Shown piece by piece: positions 1 through 10,609 of a stretch of DNA of 64,000 nt. The DNA comes from Kitagawia praeruptora (lineage: Eukaryota > Streptophyta > Magnoliopsida > Apiales > Apiaceae): positions 66,381,001 through 66,445,000 of the forward strand of contig CM075349.1 in the NCBI GenBank assembly GCA_037693485.1, given 5' to 3'. The notes beneath the pieces were generated by a model that did not search any database, had not been told where the DNA came from, and saw nothing but the letters and a program-made list of their open reading frames with translations. Every line of letters starts with the position of its first letter. Positions within the stretch are counted from its first letter, which is position 1. The position numbers and the translations under genes were made by a program.

Positions 1-3000
1 GTGACGTCTTCTCTCTTATTTCTGCACTTATTTCTTGTAAATCAAATAAAGTCCTCCCGCAAGATGGGCAGGATACATATTCCTGTGGTACATGTGAAAA
101 CAAGGGAATAAGGCAATGATACTTAGCATCATTTTAAGCTATTCTTCTTCCAATATTAATACCTACCGTTTTTGTGTTTCGCATTCTGCAACCTTGTAGC
201 AAATTGAAAGATGTATTTCTAATAAATTCAAAATCCTGATCTGGAGCTTCTAATAGGATGCCATCTCCAAGACCATCTACTAAAAGAGCTCCAGCATTCG
301 CGCCAGCACCTATGACTAACTCATCCCTGCGATATTATAGATAAAAAGTCAATAAAACCATCACTACTACTGCAAGAACTAGTCTTAATGTTGTATTTAC
401 CTATGAATCCCTTCTGGAAATCGTATGTGATGAATCACTGGGAAGTTCAAAGAATTTTCTGAAAGATATTCAAATAGCCTGCAGTAATTAGAACAACGAA
501 GTGTCAGGACCTCCACTTTGGAAATATTGTATAGTAAGGTCTATCCAAAAAAATTATCAGCCCTTCAGAGAATCAGAGTGTTGAACTTGCAGAAGCCAAA
601 TGTTGCCAGTTTTATGTAACTTTTTATTAGTCATCTTGGATTCAAGATCAGATCAATTATTCCTCTAGTTCTTGACAGCCAAAAATAAAATTAATTAAAA
701 TTATGATTAATCTAGTTCAAATACTACATCAAATCTGCTAAAGTTTCATACTTTAGATATTCAAGATGAGATAGCCATCCTCATCCAGTGTAGGATGTGC
801 CTTTGAAAATTTCTTCCAATTTTTAATTGAGAAAGCGGGATTTAAGTTTGTCCTCACTTGAATTTTGTGTGGCTACGAACATATATATAGATTTGTTTAG
901 TATGTGTTTGCATGCATGTTCATATATCACCTTACTACCAGCCTTGGTGAATGGTAATTTCAAATGCCTAACTCCTTAAGTGACAGTTATGCACTATTCT
1001 GTCATTGACGAGTCATTAACATCATACCTCCTGGCTGCTTGTACTCTGCCAACTTTTTCTTCTGTATTTGGTAGGTCATGGAACAGCATGGTAGCATCGA
1101 TGCCCTTTAGGAATTCTAGCTCTTCATTAGGCTCATCACCACGTACCGACACAACTATGCGGGTGCCTGAGAACAAAGTTTTGATGATTACTATTCAATC
1201 ATTAAAACCACCTCCGCGAGCTAAAGAGATTAAATAGAAGGCAGACCTTTGGGCAAAAGCTTGTGGGAACCACTTGATAAATCCTTAAGAGTTACCAGGA
1301 CGATGGCATTAGGCAAGGGCTTTATGAGTTGCTCCGACAGAGGAGTAATTACTCCCATGCTTACATCTATTAACCTTCTGAGAGCTAGCCGCTGATAACA
1401 GCGTAAAAAATAATATCAAGTCAATTAATACTTCGATTTATTTAAACAGAATATACTACTATGATTTACAAAAAGGCGCTTATTGCACGTACGTTATGTA
1501 TAGAATCAGAAACCTTTTATTATTATAAATTATCAAATAATTATGTGGAGTCCTTACAGAATCATTATCATCTAGTGGTGGAAGCTCCCTCAATAAGATT
1601 GAGTCAACAGTTGCTAGGTCCTGAATCATTAGTAATGTTATTAGTATGTAGTAATACATGCTGCAGAAGCAAAAGGTTTATCGTGTAAGATTTTGCAATT
1701 AAATGGAAAGCAAACCTTGAATGGCATGCCGACAACTTGCTTTGTGGCTAGCGATCTGTAAAGGAGTTCAGGTGTCTGGACAACAAGAAATTTTTTATGA
1801 GGAGCTCAGAGAGAAGAATTGAAAGAGAGGAGAGAGCAAGATCCAGTATGGAAGTAGTTAATACAAAATTCTCGATTAGTATGTATAAAAATAATAATGC
1901 TGTGTGACCTTCAACTGGTCCAAGGAGACAGACATGAGAACAGAGCCATCCCGGTGGAGAACACCTCTATAATCTACCTCCTCGCCCTGCAATTAAAAAA
2001 GTACGAAAATTTAAAACTTTAAAGCCTATTTCTGCCACAAGTTGATATAATAATTTCACATCTTTATTCTGACCTCCTGTTGCACTGGAAGTTGACCAGT
2101 TCTCCGTTGAAAATCGAAATAATGTCTGTGCTTTTCTTCAAACGGTGCCTAATCAAGCAATTACTAAATTAATATACCATATAATAAATAAATTCTAAGA
2201 GGTTCCCATTTTAGATTGCTTGACCAAAAAATTCCAAGAAATGATTGTATCCTTACCACGCCTTGCTGCAATTTTGATGCTCTCATACCAAGATTAGCCA
2301 GCCTCCGGCAGGGGTCTATTTCTTCCATTGGAGACTCTGTGAGGGACACCCTGATTGTATCACCCAGACCATCCTGTACATGGAGTTGGTCAAATAAGCA
2401 AGATTACAAAATCACAATTTTCACTTGTCACCCAGTCTATGAGAATGTCACAAGTTTGAGGAAGAAATTAAACCACATAACTGAAAATGCATACTTTTTT
2501 TACTGTGTTACATTAAATGTCCAATATATGACTTCTGCCTCACTGATTCAAGTTAGTACACAGTTTGACATTTAGAAAGCAACCTGAAGAAGTGTTCCAA
2601 TGCCAATTGCAGATTTCATACGACCATCTTCTCCCTCACCAGCTTCAGTAACTCCCAAGTGTAATGGATAATCCCATCCCTGAACATACATTTCAGCTAG
2701 AAGTAAACGATAAGCCTGGACCATGATAACTGGGTTGCTTGCTTTCATTGAGAAGACAAAATTATGGAAGTCCAGCTTCCTACAAATTCTCGCGAACTCA
2801 AAGGCAGATTCAACCTGTTTTCGATGTATATGAGTATGGTGTCATTGAATTGAGCACAGGTAAAAATGATAGGGCTTTTGACAAGTATCTGCTTACCATT
2901 CCCCTAGGAGAATCACCATAGTAACTCATTATCCGATCTGAAAGACTTCCATGGTTTGTCCCAATGCGCATTGCCCTTCCATATTTTTTACATTTCTCAA

Positions 3001-5937
3001 CCAACGGAGTAAACACCTGTTATTATACAGAGAAAAAATCAATGAGACATGTACATAACATTTTAGGTGAAAGGTCGATGGTACTGGCTCTTTTAGCATT
3101 TACATTCTCATAAATCTGACTATGTATTATCCGAGACGAACAATGGTGGAATATAAATAGTTGTATTAGAGCCCTCAATTGGCTGAAACCTCATTTACTT
3201 TGACTCTTCGGTTTCGGACGAAGTACTGTCGACACGAGATGGGACAACTATATTCCTCCCTGTGATCATTTGATTAGAAATTGGACACTCAGACCAACTG
3301 AAATATCGACCATGGACACTCATTATATGATTTTGAGCAACATAGGCTGAAACTTGTTAGTGATCTATTATTATAATGCCAAACTGTTTTGATAAATTTT
3401 ACTGGGAACTAACATATTCAAAATATGAATAACCTTTCTTTGCAAAAGAAAATATATGACATGCTTCAAATATATAAATAGTTATAGTATCACTATTTCT
3501 GTTTGGCATCTTCTCCCAGTTTTAACTTCAAATATCACTATTTCTATTTTTCGTCTTCTCCCAGTTTAAGGTAACTTCTAATTCAGATGATTAGCTGCTA
3601 CTTAGTATAGTAAATAGTTGATGATACGGGGAGACTTTAAGTGAAGGAACACTGCAGGTAACGTAATGTGGGGGGTCTTGTTTAAAACTGGAATTATTTA
3701 TTTTGGTTTACAATGGCATATTTTCAGATGTAGTGCAACTCAAGGTCTAATTTTACATTCCAAACGATAGGATTCTTAGGAGAAATTTTCGTCTATCTTA
3801 TTTCTTCCATTTCTCTGATTTCGCATCTTTTAAATGAGAATGTCGGTATAGTTATTAATTATTATAAAAAAAGAGCTGCCAAGTTGACTTCCATTCATCT
3901 ACAACACTCACCATCACCTATGTTGTTTATTAACAATATAAATTTAAAGTGATCTGACCTGCTCAATATGTTCTAGTTCCTTTTGATAGTCATCCTCTGT
4001 ATACTCCAATGTCTCAAACTGAGCCCGTCTATCAGCTGGGGGATATTTCCATATTAGATTAAGAATAATATAAGTTTGTCACATTTAACAAAAAAAGCCG
4101 TGAAGAAATATACCAAAGTTTCCTGGGTTCACACGAATTTTGTCAAAGCATTCTACAACCCGCATTGCAACAGGAGGGGCAAAATGAATGTCTGCCACCA
4201 GAGGGATGTTATAACTGCATAAATAAAATATTAGTGACACAAACATGATCTTATGTAGTGTTATTATTCATTAAGTAAATATGAAATCAAAAGGACCTAC
4301 TTTCTTTGAACGAGGGAATTTTTAATCTCAAAGCATGCATCTGCTTCCTTTTTCCCCTGAACTGTTATACGGACTAAATCAGCTCCACTGTCAGCTATCC
4401 TCATTACCTACATTTCAAAAGTTTTATTTGATGATCAGCATTTCTCAAAGAAAAATATGTCAAAAGATGAGATATCAAAGCATCATTAAATTACAGCATC
4501 GTTTTTCTTTTTCCCATCTAGTATGCAGCATCAGGTCATGATGTCTAATAACCTTTAAGTTCTATTAATGCCTCAAAAACTATCATAACATGTTAATTCA
4601 GCTGTGGTAAAATTTAGCCCATCATCATCACTTCTAACTTTGAAATGTTGATTTACTCAAATGAGCTAGAACATTGTAAAAGATATAGCAAACTTGTCAA
4701 AAGGGATTAGTGAAATGCAAACTAAAAATATCATAAAGTGCATAAGACAAGAATGATCAAGAAGAGAATCCTTGTAGGCCAGTCAAATTTGAGATGCTAT
4801 AGTAAGTAGAAATGAAGATGTAAGAACCTGCTCGACTGTTCCAGCAACATCTTTTGTATCAGTTGTGGTCATGGTTTGAATTCTTATAGGATGTTCACTT
4901 CCAAGGGCAACATTTCCAACCATCACCGTGCGGGTTTTTCTCCTTACAGTTTTGTTTGTGGATTCACAATACTTTTGCCGAGGAACTACGATTAAAAACA
5001 ACAATTGTACCTTCATTTTGTACACATAAAGACAAATGAAATATATACTGCTACGATATTTTGGAAAACATATTTTGATGGAACGGCAGACAAATATATA
5101 TTTCTATGATATTTAGGAAAACATATTTTGTTGGAACGGCAGACACCTAACAGTGATCTGCAATAACAGTAATTCATTTAGTCAATTATGAAAAGACAAA
5201 TTCTAGCACCAAACACATACTTGTAAGATAAGAGTTTTTAGGATTTCAAATTTGTGACTGTGTGAAGTACCTACTATTCGACATTTTCTTTCTAAACATT
5301 TCTTTGTTCAGATGATAAGAAAAATATTCTAAACAATTTACTTGCTGTAAACACAAACTATTATATAATTATATTCTATAAAATACGACATTCTCAAAAT
5401 GTTAAGGAAAACCTAGATTAAAACCACAATCCATAACATTCTCATGGATTTCATATCCAGCTAAAAATTAGAAAGACAAAAACTATGTTGCTTTATTGTA
5501 GATATCAATCAATAGATAACCAAAGAAAAATATTACTTAAGTGCAATATATATTCAATCAACCACACAGAGGAGAATATTTGCCTCTATTGTCTTGTAGT
5601 TCTTGGTGACAAAATATTGTCTTATAACTTTGCCAAATTAAAAAATTATGATAAATATATTAGACCGACACTAATTTAGTTTTCAATTAACTTAAAATTA
5701 TTTCAAACAAAGGATTAAAAGGAAAATGATTATACCTAATAGAGGACTCCCTTCTGATGCAGGTTGAAGTTCAATAATCTCGGACTTGGAATTCCTAATA
5801 ACAGAAACCTTGGTTCGACGAAACTTAACCCTCTGCAAATCAGAAAGTTTAATAAAATCCATACTTTTGGTAAAGCCTGTCACATTATCTTTACTCTTTA
5901 ATCCAGTAAATGAAGATGGAACAGCTCCGGTCGCCAT
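1..5937 (-). CDS. HDS: 4-hydroxy-3-methylbut-2-enyl diphosphate synthase, chloroplastic (partial, 3' end outside window)
   Basis: The plastid MEP-pathway enzyme HDS (ispG/GcpE) reductively converts MEcPP to HMBPP with a 4Fe-4S cluster, feeding isoprenoid synthesis. Seventeen exons splice in frame with GT-AG introns: 5937-5736, 4985-4828, 4407-4301, 4214-4114, 4035-3959, 3016-2897, 2814-2584, 2373-2257, 2148-2074, 1986-1909, 1775-1716, 1620-1558, 1391-1247, 1166-1028, 478-401, 326-167 and 82-1. They give about 664 residues of a family near 740. The start is the ATG at 5935-5937, opening a Ser/Lys-rich transit peptide (MATGAVPSSFTGLKSK). The mature part begins near KTVRRKTRTVMVGNVALGSE. Family blocks include MRIGTNHGSLSDRIMSYYGD and, in the last visible exon, CPSCGR with the first cluster cysteines. 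The final exons (GCIVNGPGE-type block) lie left of position 1. No break is seen, so the gene looks functional. Confidence 0.96.
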
Positions 5938-6545
5938 TTTCTCAGCAATCAAGCTTGACGCACAGCACTGTAACAACACATATCAGGATCAATTCCTCAA
6001 AATTTTATTACAACAACATAGATCATAAATTATAGTTCAGTAGTTCACTATATTAACATTGATTTGATGAATGAACCAAATATAATCAATTAAAGGTTCC
6101 TAACTGATCAGGATCTGACTAGCTTATAATTCAGAAAATTCAGCATAATGATGAAATTAAATTCAGGTCAAAATGCAAAAACAAGTACAAGTCTACAACA
6201 ACATGTCAACATATATAGTGAATTATAACTTTATCTGGTAACAACTGCTTCGAAAAAACCGAGACAATGAAAATAAAAAATTTAGTATTGAACTGATCAG
6301 GATCAGATTGATAACAATCCAGAATATTCAGCAACACATAAACAAAGAAATGCAGTTCGATCTATCAACATTTTTACCGTAAAATCGAAGAAAATTAATC
6401 AATTACAAGTTGTCTAAGTGATCAGAATCTAACTCCTATAAAGTTTAAATTCAGCTACACATAATACACACAACACTTGCAACACAAAAAAATCAAACTT
6501 AAAATTCAAAAATTACTCAACGTAACAAATATGTGTGTATACATA

Positions 6546-6547
<2 letters not shown>

Positions 6548-6593
<46 letters not shown>

Positions 6594-6614
6594 CCTCCCT
6601 CCCTCCCTCCCTCC

Positions 6615-6649
<35 letters not shown>

Positions 6650-6650
6650 T
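6548..6650. repeat. Compound microsatellite (CT)n-(CCCT)n-(CT)n-(GT)n
   Basis: A run of CT (about 6548-6589) passes into CCCT units (to about 6616), then CT again, then GT (6633-6650). On the HDS coding strand it reads as CA, GA, GGGA and GA tracts between a TATA-like box and the HDS start, so it probably lies in the HDS 5' leader or a leader intron. An acceptor-like CAG at about 5967-5970, just upstream of the ATG, fits a leader intron. Confidence 0.95.
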
Positions 6651-6750
6651 TGAAGACTTGAAGGAAAAAAGAGAGTAGAATTACAGTAGATGAATTGGCG
6701 AAGCTGGTGGCGAGAGTAATAAAAGAGAGATATGTAAATGAAATGATAGT

Positions 6751-6758
6751 TATTTATA
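6751..6758 (-). promoter_or_regulatory. TATA box candidate for HDS
   Basis: TATAAATA on the minus strand, about 810 bp upstream of the HDS ATG. That distance fits only if there is a leader intron, for which an acceptor-like site lies just before the ATG. The transcription start would be near 6720. This is inference from motif and position. Confidence 0.4.
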
Positions 6759-6914
6759 CCAGATTGAAAATTCAATTGAAAACGAGAAGAACGACAAATG
6801 AGACTACTCGAGCATCTTTAGTTTGATTTATGCTCCCCTCGCCCGCTGCGTAGTATCTTTGTTATCCGTCTTAATTGGAATTTTTTACCGGTGGATCCCA
6901 CTTTTATATTTTAT

Positions 6915-7085
6915 TATTCTCTCCGTCCCTCTCATTTCTTTACAATTTTTTTTCATTGCTTAACACACATTTTAAAAAAAAAAAAATTTAAAAATAAGTT
7001 ATGGAACTATTTACAAAATGCACCTTAAAATCCGTGTCAGAATTACGTTTCACAAAGTAAAGAATCAAGGGGGACAGAGTGAGTA
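6915..7085. mobile_element. Stowaway-like MITE (Tc1/mariner type), diverged
   Basis: The left end (TATTCTCTCCGTCCCTCTC) is the imperfect inverse of the right end (GGGGACAGAGTGAGTA), and both ends carry TA, as in Stowaway MITEs with CTCCCTCCGTCCC-type termini. No coding capacity. Confidence 0.7.
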
Positions 7086-7105
7086 TTCCAATTTTTTTTA
7101 ATGTT

Positions 7106-7905
7106 TAGGGAAATTCTCAATGGTACGCTTCTAGTTTTGGTTTTTTTCAAATGGTACGCCAAATAGTTTTGGCTTCTGAATGGTACCCTTGTACTATTAT
7201 ACCATTCTCTACGGTACCCCTCCCGTCAATCCCCGTTAAACAAACGTTTATTTAATTAACAATTAGCTTTAAAAAATAAGGAAAATTCTCAATTGTACGC
7301 CTCTAGTTTTGGCTTTTCCAAATGGTATGCCAAATAGTTTTGACTTCTGAATGATACCCTTATATTTTATTATATATTTAACTCTTATTGCTGAACTGTT
7401 TATTATCCCAATATTAATTACGAGGGTCTAATTAATGCAACATTCAATGTGTTTTTAGGGCTTATTTTTAGCCCATATCAGGTGTTGAATGTAGTTCTGC
7501 AAGGACATGGGTTCAATCCCTTTGAATAACGATATTTTTTACAAATATTTAGAGTTAGGTTAGGAGGGACCGAGCCTATGAATTAATTTAGAGTTAGGTT
7601 TGGAGTGAGGTTCAGAGGGACTGAGCCTATGATATATAATAGATTTATTATAATAAAATATAAGGGTACCATTCAGAAGTCAAAACTAATTGGCATACCA
7701 TTTGGAAAAGCCAAAACTATAGGCGTACCATTGAGAATTTTCCTACTGTTTATGGGGTAATTAAACGTTTGTTTAACGGGGGTTGACGGGAAGGGTACCG
7801 TAGAGAATGGTATAATAGTACAAGGGTACCATTCAGAAGCCAAAACTATTTGGCGTACCATTTGGAAAAGCCAAAACTATAGGCGTACCATTGAGAATTT
7901 CCCTA
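7106..7905. mobile_element. Foldback element with long inverted repeats, 800 bp
   Basis: The ends TAGGGAAATTCTCAATGG and its inverse are flanked by the direct repeat ATGTT (7101-7105 and 7906-7910). Each arm has two related modules carrying CAAATGGTACGCCAAATAG-like and CTGAATGGTACCC-like phrases, so a second inverted pair (about 7278 and 7742) sits inside the first. The centre (7380-7640) is unrelated and has a GGTTCAATCCC phrase resembling a pol III B box. No ORF of note. Superfamily not recognised. Confidence 0.8.
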
Positions 7906-7955
7906 ATGTTTAATTGCTTTTTTTTTGTTTATTGTAAAAAAGATTTTTTAATATG

Positions 7956-8218
7956 TACTCCCTCTGTCTCTTTTTGTTATTCTTGTTTGAAATGTCGGGA
8001 TTGTTCATAACATGAGACAAATTACTAATTTACGTCTAATCCGTAAGACCAAATATAGTCATGAGTGATCTTGTTGGATTCGTATTTATGAGTACTTTAA
8101 TACAGTAAAGTTTTTATATTTAATACTAATATGAAATTCAAGATATTAACGATCAAAAGTGTGCGTTGGCAAACGTGTCCAGTCAAAACAGGAAAAACAT
8201 TAAGGGACGGAGGGAGTA
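7956..8218. mobile_element. Stowaway MITE
   Basis: The element starts TA-CTCCCTCTGTCTC and ends GGGACGGAGGGAG-TA: classic Stowaway termini with TA target duplications at 7956-7957 and 8217-8218. The interior is AT-rich and noncoding. Confidence 0.9.
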
Positions 8219-8729
8219 TTTGATATACTAATACTACTTCTTAGGATAATATTTTTTCAAGATTCTCATAAATTTCTACTGATATTCTATTTTTTAATTC
8301 TAAGAATGCGATTATAAATAATTCTTGCAATAATTGGCAATAATATATATGACAATTTTAAATGAAACGTGGAAGAACAAATGATTTTAGATTTTTTTTA
8401 ATGTGGTCGTAAAAGTGCTACTAATATTTTCATTTAGTCAACAACTTACTACCGTTCAATCTCATCACGTTCAGAGAAATTAAAGACAACAATTGAGGAA
8501 AACACGTTAGACTTTCAGTTTGTCATACTTGTACTACCCGTTTCTCTAGCACCATTTCTTTGAGAAATCAAGGAATTTTTAATTTTATTCCAAGCTTCTG
8601 TTTGGGTGGTAAAATGACAAAATTTAACTGTTTTTACAGTTATTATTTTTTACGCTGATATTTACCATCTAATAATAGTATTACGAATCAATCCAACATT
8701 TCTATTACAATAAACAATTTTATCTTTTA
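8219..8729. other. AT-rich spacer
   Basis: No ORF, repeat or RNA gene recognised between the Stowaway MITE and the next MITE cluster. Confidence 0.6.
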
Positions 8730-9664
8730 GAGCAACTCCAACCCAAAATCCCTTGCCTATATTTGTTTAGGGGTTTCATGGGCCTGAGGTCATCCTCAGG
8801 GTTCTACCTGAGATTAGACCAAATTTCAATACAAATTTAAGGGTTTTTTTGTAAATTACTGAAAAACAATTTATATTTACTAAAATGCCCCCGCGGAGCC
8901 CCTTATTTTATAGCTATATTTTGTTCTAACCTTAGGAGAGGTACCTGAGGTTGTCCTCAGGCCCAGTTTTCTCTATTTGTTTTAGGTGGACATATTTTAG
9001 GGGTTTAGTTTTAAAAACAACACTTCAATGCAACTCCCTATCCCAGGTGAGAGAAAATCAAACCCCTTAGAGCATCTCCAAGAATACACTCTTTTCTTAA
9101 CCCCTAAAATAAGGATTATTAATAATATAGGAAATCAAAATGATATTTCACTACAATGATAATCCCTATATAGATACCCTATATTTTAAAAGATAAATTT
9201 TTTAAAATTTAAAAGTTTGAAATTTAAATAAATCAACCAATGGGAAGGGGAGCAGATGACGTTGAGAAAGATAGGGGCTGATATTTGGATCCTCACATGT
9301 AGGGATCTATTTTCTCTCCCCTAAAATATATTGGGAAGGGGAGAAGTAGTTGAAAAGTGTTTTTTGGAAGAAAATCCCTAAAATTGGTAAGTGGTGTGCA
9401 TCCTTGGAGATGCTCTTATTTAGGGGAGAGAAAATCAAACTCCTGTAATGCCACATCATCATTGTTTCCTTATAATATTAACATAAAACTCTCCAACACT
9501 CTCATCTCTTTTTTATATTAGCTAAAATATTGAATAAATAATATTTTTTTTAATTATAGGTAATAGTGTTGGAGTAAAACAACTTTTTGTTTACCTATCT
9601 TTTAGGTAACTATTATTTTATTACATTTTAGGGAAGTAAATAGGGGTTTCCCTTGGAGATGCTC
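8730..9664. mobile_element. MITE with GAGCAACTCCAA / TTGGAGATGCTC ends, host of a nested copy
   Basis: The left end GAGCAACTCCAA and right end TTGGAGATGCTC are inverted relatives flanked by TTA (8727-8729 and 9665-9667). Removing the nested element at 9070-9415 leaves an element of about 590 bp. The TTA duplication suggests the PIF/Harbinger superfamily. Confidence 0.6.
9070..9415. mobile_element. MITE with GAGCATCTCCAA termini, nested
   Basis: Termini GAGCATCTCCAAG and its inverse, with TTA on both sides (9067-9069 and 9416-9418). AT-rich and noncoding, 346 bp. It sits inside the related element at 8730-9664. The TTA duplication fits PIF/Harbinger-type MITEs. Confidence 0.75.
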
Positions 9665-9667
9665 TTA

Positions 9668-10136
9668 GCATCTCCAACGAAAAAGAATCCTTAACTATAA
9701 AATCTACGTGACAAACTACATAGATAATAGGAAAATTTTAAGGATTATGGTTAAGCTATCACGTGGCATCGTTTAATTGGCTCAAGGCTTTAAAACATTC
9801 ACAAAAAGTATGTCCAATAAAAATTCAACACATGACAAAAATTAATCCTTAAACATAGTCCTTAGAGCTATTGTTATATTAACAGGATCCTAGATAATAT
9901 GTAAAATATTAAGTACTCCAATAAATCAAAGCCTTTAGCAAAAATTATTTACAATCATTTTTTATTGATCATATTTGTCGAACATGTGTAAAATTTTAAC
10001 TAGATATTATAATTAAAATATACACAATCTACATTATAACTAACATCATTTGAATCCCCCCATAATAAAATTTTAACTATTTCCTATTTTAAATTTTTTT
10101 AACCAATCAATATAAATATTGCCCTTGAAGATGCTC
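9668..10136. mobile_element. MITE with GCATCTCCAA / TTGAAGATGC ends
   Basis: A third member of the same terminal-repeat family, directly abutting the previous one and flanked by TTA at 9665-9667 and 10137-10139. The left end lacks the leading GA seen in relatives. Noncoding. Confidence 0.6.
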
Positions 10137-10139
10137 TTA

Positions 10140-10609
10140 CTCGCCTTTTATTAAGTTCAATCAAAGAAAAGAAATCTTCCTGCAGCCTCCAACGAAATTA
10201 CACAACTAATTATTTTCTCTGGCTTTTCAAAAGAAAATAAATGATCCATCTGTTTGTTTAATTGTGATTTATCGTGCAAAAGTCTTCAAGTGATAACTGA
10301 TGACAAATGATAGCACAATTCGAAAGTGAATGATTCCATTTGGCAAGAAAAGAAAGTGACTCATTCACAAGAATAAAATAGGTTCCGAACAAAAATAAAC
10401 ACCAACAGAAAATATCTTGAGAAATTTCAACTACATGCAATGGTAGCAGTTCATCCATAACCAAAAAAGTAGGTGAGACTTGTTGGTGGCGGCTGCAGAA
10501 ATGATGGCTTTCCAGATAATAGATACTTAATTTACCAAGTGTTTGTGTTCATGTTTAAGACAATGTCATGGGATTAACAAACAATACAATCGATTACAAA
10601 ACATTTTAC
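10140..10609. other. Spacer with the RuvB-like 1 3' UTR
   Basis: This stretch lies directly downstream of the RuvB-like 1 stop codon on the minus strand and must hold its 3' UTR and terminator. I see no repeat or other gene in it. Confidence 0.5.

Noticed and set aside
6506..6775. 89-codon minus-strand frame rich in Arg/Glu
   Set aside because: It is a translation of the GA/GGGA microsatellite, not a gene.
7440..7540. Possible tRNA gene or SINE at the GGTTCAATCCC phrase
   Set aside because: No acceptor stem, no convincing A box and no poly(A) tail; kept only as a remark on the foldback element.
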